From: a virus
Length of the DNA stretch: 35,933 nt
Virus record (IMG/VR): IMGVR_UViG_3300025570_000047
Span: 1-35,933 of that record
Reading direction: 5' to 3' (one strand)
Shown here in pieces: positions 32,289 through 35,933 of the stretch. Positions within the stretch are counted from its first letter, which is position 1. Every line of letters starts with the position of its first letter. Under the pieces are notes generated by a model that saw nothing but the letters and a program-made list of their open reading frames with translations, did no database searches and had not been told where the DNA came from. Position numbers and translations under genes: made by a program.

Positions 32289-35200
32289 ATGTCAAGTATA
32301 ACGAATGTAAACAACAACTCTAGTGTAGTAAATGTAGGCAGAACCACTCCAGTGTCGCCAGGTCCACAGACTGCTGAAAAGTCTATTCCTGTAGTAATGT
32401 CATCCGATCAGACTGCTATTCCTGTAGTAGAACAGAATAAAGTACAATCTGAAGTGGCACTATCTCTCTTAGGTATTCCTAGAGCAGAAGTTGCATTGGG
32501 CATCTTCGCAGATGTTAACACATATGATGTTAACCCATCAGAGTGGTCTATGTCACCCGCATACCATGTATCGGGCTATGGAGTTAAACATTTACCAACA
32601 GAAGCTGGCGCTCTTGTTGAAGCACCCAGAAACAAAGTTTCAGTATTAACATCTAAGCGTTTCTTTAGATATCAGCCTGGTCGTGTATCAGCCGCTACAT
32701 TTGGTATAAGAAGCTCTGTAGGATCAACTGACTTTTCTCAAAATCCAACAATCCGCAAATATGGCATCTACGATAAGTACGATGGCTACTACTGGGAAAC
32801 TAGAAACAGCGGTAAAGAAGATAACTTCTCTGTTGTTCGTAGAACTCAGTCTATTGCATATTCTCCTGTAAGCCCTTACGGCATTGGTAGCACTGGTGCA
32901 GGCACCGGTACTCTACTAAGAGGTAATACAGCAACAGGAGAAGTCTCAACTACTCAGGTAGACGACTATAGAATCGTTGGCCAAGGCGCAGGCGAGACTG
33001 AAGTTAGCGAGGGGAAACTAGTATCAGATAGACAGATTATAGCAGACAATCGTTTTGAGATTATCGACAACGCACTATTAGCCGCATACAATCAATATCC
33101 TGCGCCAGGGACTGACTACGATACTACAGGTGCAGCCGGTGCCACAATTACTGTCGATGATGACGCTTCAACCACATTTGTCGCCGCAGGCTTTGCTACT
33201 GAAGCGGAACATAGATATTATCTCGATCTTGCCGCAGGCATCAACGCAGAAAACGGTGGCGCCCCAGACATCACACCTATACAAGTTAGAGACAAGTGTA
33301 AACGTGACTTAGATTACTGGATTGACAACTTCCTACTCGATATGAAGCATGATGGTAAGGCACACACTATAATTAACACATCTAACTTTGCGCTATCAGA
33401 CGGTGCGTCCGACTGGTATGATATAAAAGTAGGGCTATTTCCTAAAATCACTAGATTTGAGAAGCCTGTACACTTAGCACTTCGACAGATATTTAAAGAG
33501 GGTAAATTATACCTTGCGGATGGCAGCGACACCAGTGTGGGCACTATCGGTGTTCCGACTGGAACATCTCTTGGTCTTAGTGATGACGGTAGAGAATTCT
33601 TAGGGGATGATACCAATGGCCTACTAACAACAGTAACAGAAGTTGCTTTCGCTAATGACGATTTCTATGATAATGGCATTACTGCACCTAGCGCCATAAG
33701 TGCTGCCGATTACGGAACTAAGAGTAAGCTAGACACATTCTTCGACGTTAAGAAGAACTTCTGGGCATACTGGGTAACAATTAAGACATTAGCCGGTACT
33801 GCGACATACGATACCAACACTAAGGTAAATTACTATCTTCCTGCTGGCGGTCTTAGTCAAGCAAACGGCGATGGCAGTATCATAACGACAGAAGATATCA
33901 AATATAAATGTCAACGTGACGTTGGCTACATCATTGATGGTTACAAGAATGATCTTATTGGTGGTGGAGACGCAGAGACAATATACAACGCATCTATGTT
34001 CCTCAGAGGAACAGGATTATCTGTATACTCTCAGCAGGGTGGCGCAGGAAACAATGACGGAAACATAAGCGAGCCAGAGCGTCACGCACATTTAAAGACT
34101 AGAATACTGAACGACCTAAAGGCGTTTGGATATGCAGATGGATCAACAGAACACGATAAAATAGAGACTCTCGCAGAATTGATTGTTGATAACTTTGACA
34201 CGGAAGAGGTCAAAGGTATGGAGGTCGGCAACAGAGGATTTGCAGGTAACTTAATAACTCTTCGTGACGGTCTAGTTCATGTTCATGCTGGTGTTTACGA
34301 TCCGTCCATGCTTAAAGACTCTAAGAAGATTGTAGCTAAAGTTACTGCTGGCACTAATGATGGCACTGATGCTTGCAGATTCAAACTTACTAGCGGAGTT
34401 GTAACATTTGGACAACATATCAAAATCAGTTGGACAGATACAGCGTCTGTAAAAGACGGCATAAATAAAGGAGAAATCCTAAAGGTCACTAGAGTATATG
34501 GACCAAAAGGAAATGAATTTACAGCATCAAAAGAAGATGGCACAGCAGTGACATTTACTCAAGCCGAGAGTGATAGTCTCACGAAAATTTACATAGAGAC
34601 TGTTGTACCTTTCATATTCCCTAAAGACTATGACATCACGTCTTCAAATATCCAAAGCTTTGCATCTAAGATTGATACTACTCCTGCAACGATCAATAAT
34701 GCGGCGGCAGCGGTGGACGGAACTGATGCTAGAGTATTCAACACTAAGGCATCAGACTTTGATACAGGTCTAATACCTAAGGGCGCATCTTTCCCATATA
34801 TGTATTCAAAAACAGATGATCTACTATCGACCACATTCTACGGTATTAACGATTATGTTGGCTTTGTCAACACCGCAATTGATCCCGCAGTTAGCCTAGC
34901 TAATGTGAACACAATTCGCTCACAGGTGGATAACGTGAACTTCTATCCAGAATATGTAAATTGGATCAAGAACAATGTTAAGCCTGAATACTATGGCGTT
35001 TACGAGTATAGAATTCCAAGATCACGATTCACTCACGATGCTTTAGATGGCATTAAGTCTACAGATGATGCTAAGACTTCCGCTGCTCCAGGCTCAAGAA
35101 ATAGAGTGTACAGCGATGTAGCAACAGGATCTTCAGGTATCGCTAGACCGGGTGAGAACTATGTAATCACCGACAATGTAGCAGAGAAGCAAGATAGTTT

Positions 35201-35933
35201 ATACGCATTCGACTTCACTAAAGTAACTATGCTTAAGATTGAATTCTCGTGGTACGGTGCGGTAGGTGCATTATTCTTAGCATATGTTCCTGTTGGTAAC
35301 GGTGAAGCTAGATGGGTGCGAGTCCATCACTTGAGAGCTTCTAATCAGTTAAAGATTGCGTCTCTAGGTAACGCAACACTGCCTATCACCTACACAACAT
35401 ATGGTGGTGGAGATCAATACTCTCTAGGCGATCTTGGTGACGTAACTGAGAATCAAATACCACAGGGATATGGCAATATCTCACACAACATCGTTAAGTA
35501 TGGTGCATCGTATTATATCGATGGTGGTGATAGAGGTACTGTAAGATTATACAGCTACAATAACGATGCTCAAGTTCCTACTGTTGGTAAGCAGTTTATT
35601 CAGACTAGCACCAAAGCCGGTACTGCCTACCTATACACTGCGGAAGATACTACTATCACAGGATCTACGATGCCGTCAATTGTAGTCAACGCTCTTGATG
35701 ATGCTGGTGCTATAATTTCTCCAGAGTTCTATATTGGAGCTACAGTCAAGACTGCCAGCAGACTAGATCAAAATGTTAAAGTGGTGTGGACAGATGCAAC
35801 TAAAGTATATCTATCTGGCCCGCTGTCTGGCGCAACCACATCCGCCACACTATTACCAGACAGAGCTGAGACTATATACGGATTAGAAACAAAGAAAGTT
35901 ATTCTTAGCACAAGAGAAGGTAACGCAGTAAGA
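32289..35933 (+). CDS. Very large virion structural protein (partial, runs off the right edge)
   Basis: An open frame of 1215 codons has no stop before the window ends. It starts 10 bases after the preceding stop, with GGAAAAAG as ribosome binding site. The N-terminus is Asn/Ser-rich, with TAEKSIPVVMSSDQTAIPVV (33-52), a short repeated 'IPVV' element seen in marine T4-like structural proteins. A conserved block follows with SKRFFRYQPGRVSAATFGIR and YDKYDGYYWETRNSGKEDNF. Residues 260-560 contain repeated units of the form DIxxIKxKCxRDxxYxIDxxxxD (two clear copies, near 33280-33345 and 33892-33951). It is probably a long fibre or a peripheral baseplate protein. No enzyme motif was found. Confidence 0.85.
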   Translation, partial: MSSITNVNNNSSVVNVGRTTPVSPGPQTAEKSIPVVMSSDQTAIPVVEQNKVQSEVALSLLGIPRAEVALGIFADVNTYDVNPSEWSMSPAYHVSGYGVKHLPTEAGALVEAPRNKVSVLTSKRFFRYQPGRVSAATFGIRSSVGSTDFSQNPTIRKYGIYDKYDGYYWETRNSGKEDNFSVVRRTQSIAYSPVSPYGIGSTGAGTGTLLRGNTATGEVSTTQVDDYRIVGQGAGETEVSEGKLVSDRQIIADNRFEIIDNALLAAYNQYPAPGTDYDTTGAAGATITVDDDASTTFVAAGFATEAEHRYYLDLAAGINAENGGAPDITPIQVRDKCKRDLDYWIDNFLLDMKHDGKAHTIINTSNFALSDGASDWYDIKVGLFPKITRFEKPVHLALRQIFKEGKLYLADGSDTSVGTIGVPTGTSLGLSDDGREFLGDDTNGLLTTVTEVAFANDDFYDNGITAPSAISAADYGTKSKLDTFFDVKKNFWAYWVTIKTLAGTATYDTNTKVNYYLPAGGLSQANGDGSIITTEDIKYKCQRDVGYIIDGYKNDLIGGGDAETIYNASMFLRGTGLSVYSQQGGAGNNDGNISEPERHAHLKTRILNDLKAFGYADGSTEHDKIETLAELIVDNFDTEEVKGMEVGNRGFAGNLITLRDGLVHVHAGVYDPSMLKDSKKIVAKVTAGTNDGTDACRFKLTSGVVTFGQHIKISWTDTASVKDGINKGEILKVTRVYGPKGNEFTASKEDGTAVTFTQAESDSLTKIYIETVVPFIFPKDYDITSSNIQSFASKIDTTPATINNAAAAVDGTDARVFNTKASDFDTGLIPKGASFPYMYSKTDDLLSTTFYGINDYVGFVNTAIDPAVSLANVNTIRSQVDNVNFYPEYVNWIKNNVKPEYYGVYEYRIPRSRFTHDALDGIKSTDDAKTSAAPGSRNRVYSDVATGSSGIARPGENYVITDNVAEKQDSLYAFDFTKVTMLKIEFSWYGAVGALFLAYVPVGNGEARWVRVHHLRASNQLKIASLGNATLPITYTTYGGGDQYSLGDLGDVTENQIPQGYGNISHNIVKYGASYYIDGGDRGTVRLYSYNNDAQVPTVGKQFIQTSTKAGTAYLYTAEDTTITGSTMPSIVVNALDDAGAIISPEFYIGATVKTASRLDQNVKVVWTDATKVYLSGPLSGATTSATLLPDRAETIYGLETKKVILSTREGNAVR

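Noticed and set aside
1-35933. tRNA genes, CRISPR arrays, transposons, integrase or attachment sites
   Set aside because: No cloverleaf, spaced repeats, transposase or recombinase signatures were seen on either strand; the two direct repeats found belong to a fibre gene.

Overview
The window is a stretch of a T4-like myovirus genome (contractile-tailed Caudoviricetes). It belongs to the marine 'exo-T-even' type seen in cyanophages and pelagiphages rather than to the coliphage type. Recognisable orthologues are gp32, gp4, gp54, a gp26/PF12322-like protein, gp48, gp53, a gp27-like hub, gp5, gp25, gp6, a gp7-like protein and gp8. Marine-lineage markers are a cysteine-free gp32, a giant DUF4815 structural protein, a YHYH-domain protein between gp7 and gp8, a staphylococcal-nuclease-like gene, and an EF-hand protein with two membrane segments. 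No photosynthesis genes, tRNAs, insertion sequences or CRISPR arrays were seen. The DNA is AT-rich by eye and gene-dense, with no gene-free stretch above 300 bases. The host cannot be determined from this window.

Layout. (1) Positions 1-1270, + strand: the tail of an upstream replication gene (possibly the gp59 helicase loader), then gp32 behind a perfect sigma70 promoter and a T4-type late promoter, closed by an intrinsic terminator. (2) Positions 1287-6820, - strand, transcribed right to left: gp4, a membrane/coiled-coil protein, an SNase-like nuclease, a conserved 197-aa protein, gp54, a gp26-like protein, a 55-aa ORF, an EF-hand membrane protein and a probable tape measure protein. (3) Positions 6884-35933, + strand, the baseplate and fibre block: gp48, gp53, gp27-like hub, a 31-aa membrane peptide, gp5, a hub-associated protein with an M15-peptidase-like domain, gp25, gp6, gp7, YHYH protein, gp8, DUF4815 giant, a 63-aa coiled coil, a collar-type fibre, a beta-helix spike-like protein, and a very large structural protein running off the right edge.

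Regulation. Exact T4 late promoter boxes (TATAAATA) or close variants precede most transcription blocks. Two of them, on opposite strands, interleave in the 63-bp divergent gap between gp4 and gp48. Many junctions overlap as ATGA or TAATG, pointing to translational coupling.

The strongest novel signal is at 3420-3504 on the - strand. The gp26-like gene ends on a slippery T-TTT-TTT heptamer. Five bases further on is an 11-bp stem with a possible pseudoknot, and a -1 shift would run straight into the 55-aa ORF, which has no Shine-Dalgarno of its own. This is the tail-assembly-chaperone (lambda G/GT) arrangement, placed upstream of the candidate tape measure gene, and it suggests that the gp26-like family is the T4-group version of that system. 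Other points of note are the 31-aa membrane peptide wired by ATGA overlaps on both sides between hub and spike, a degenerate M15 domain next to a gp5 that lacks lysozyme, a small module shared by three unrelated structural proteins, and a cassette-like insertion and an internal duplication in the collar fibre.
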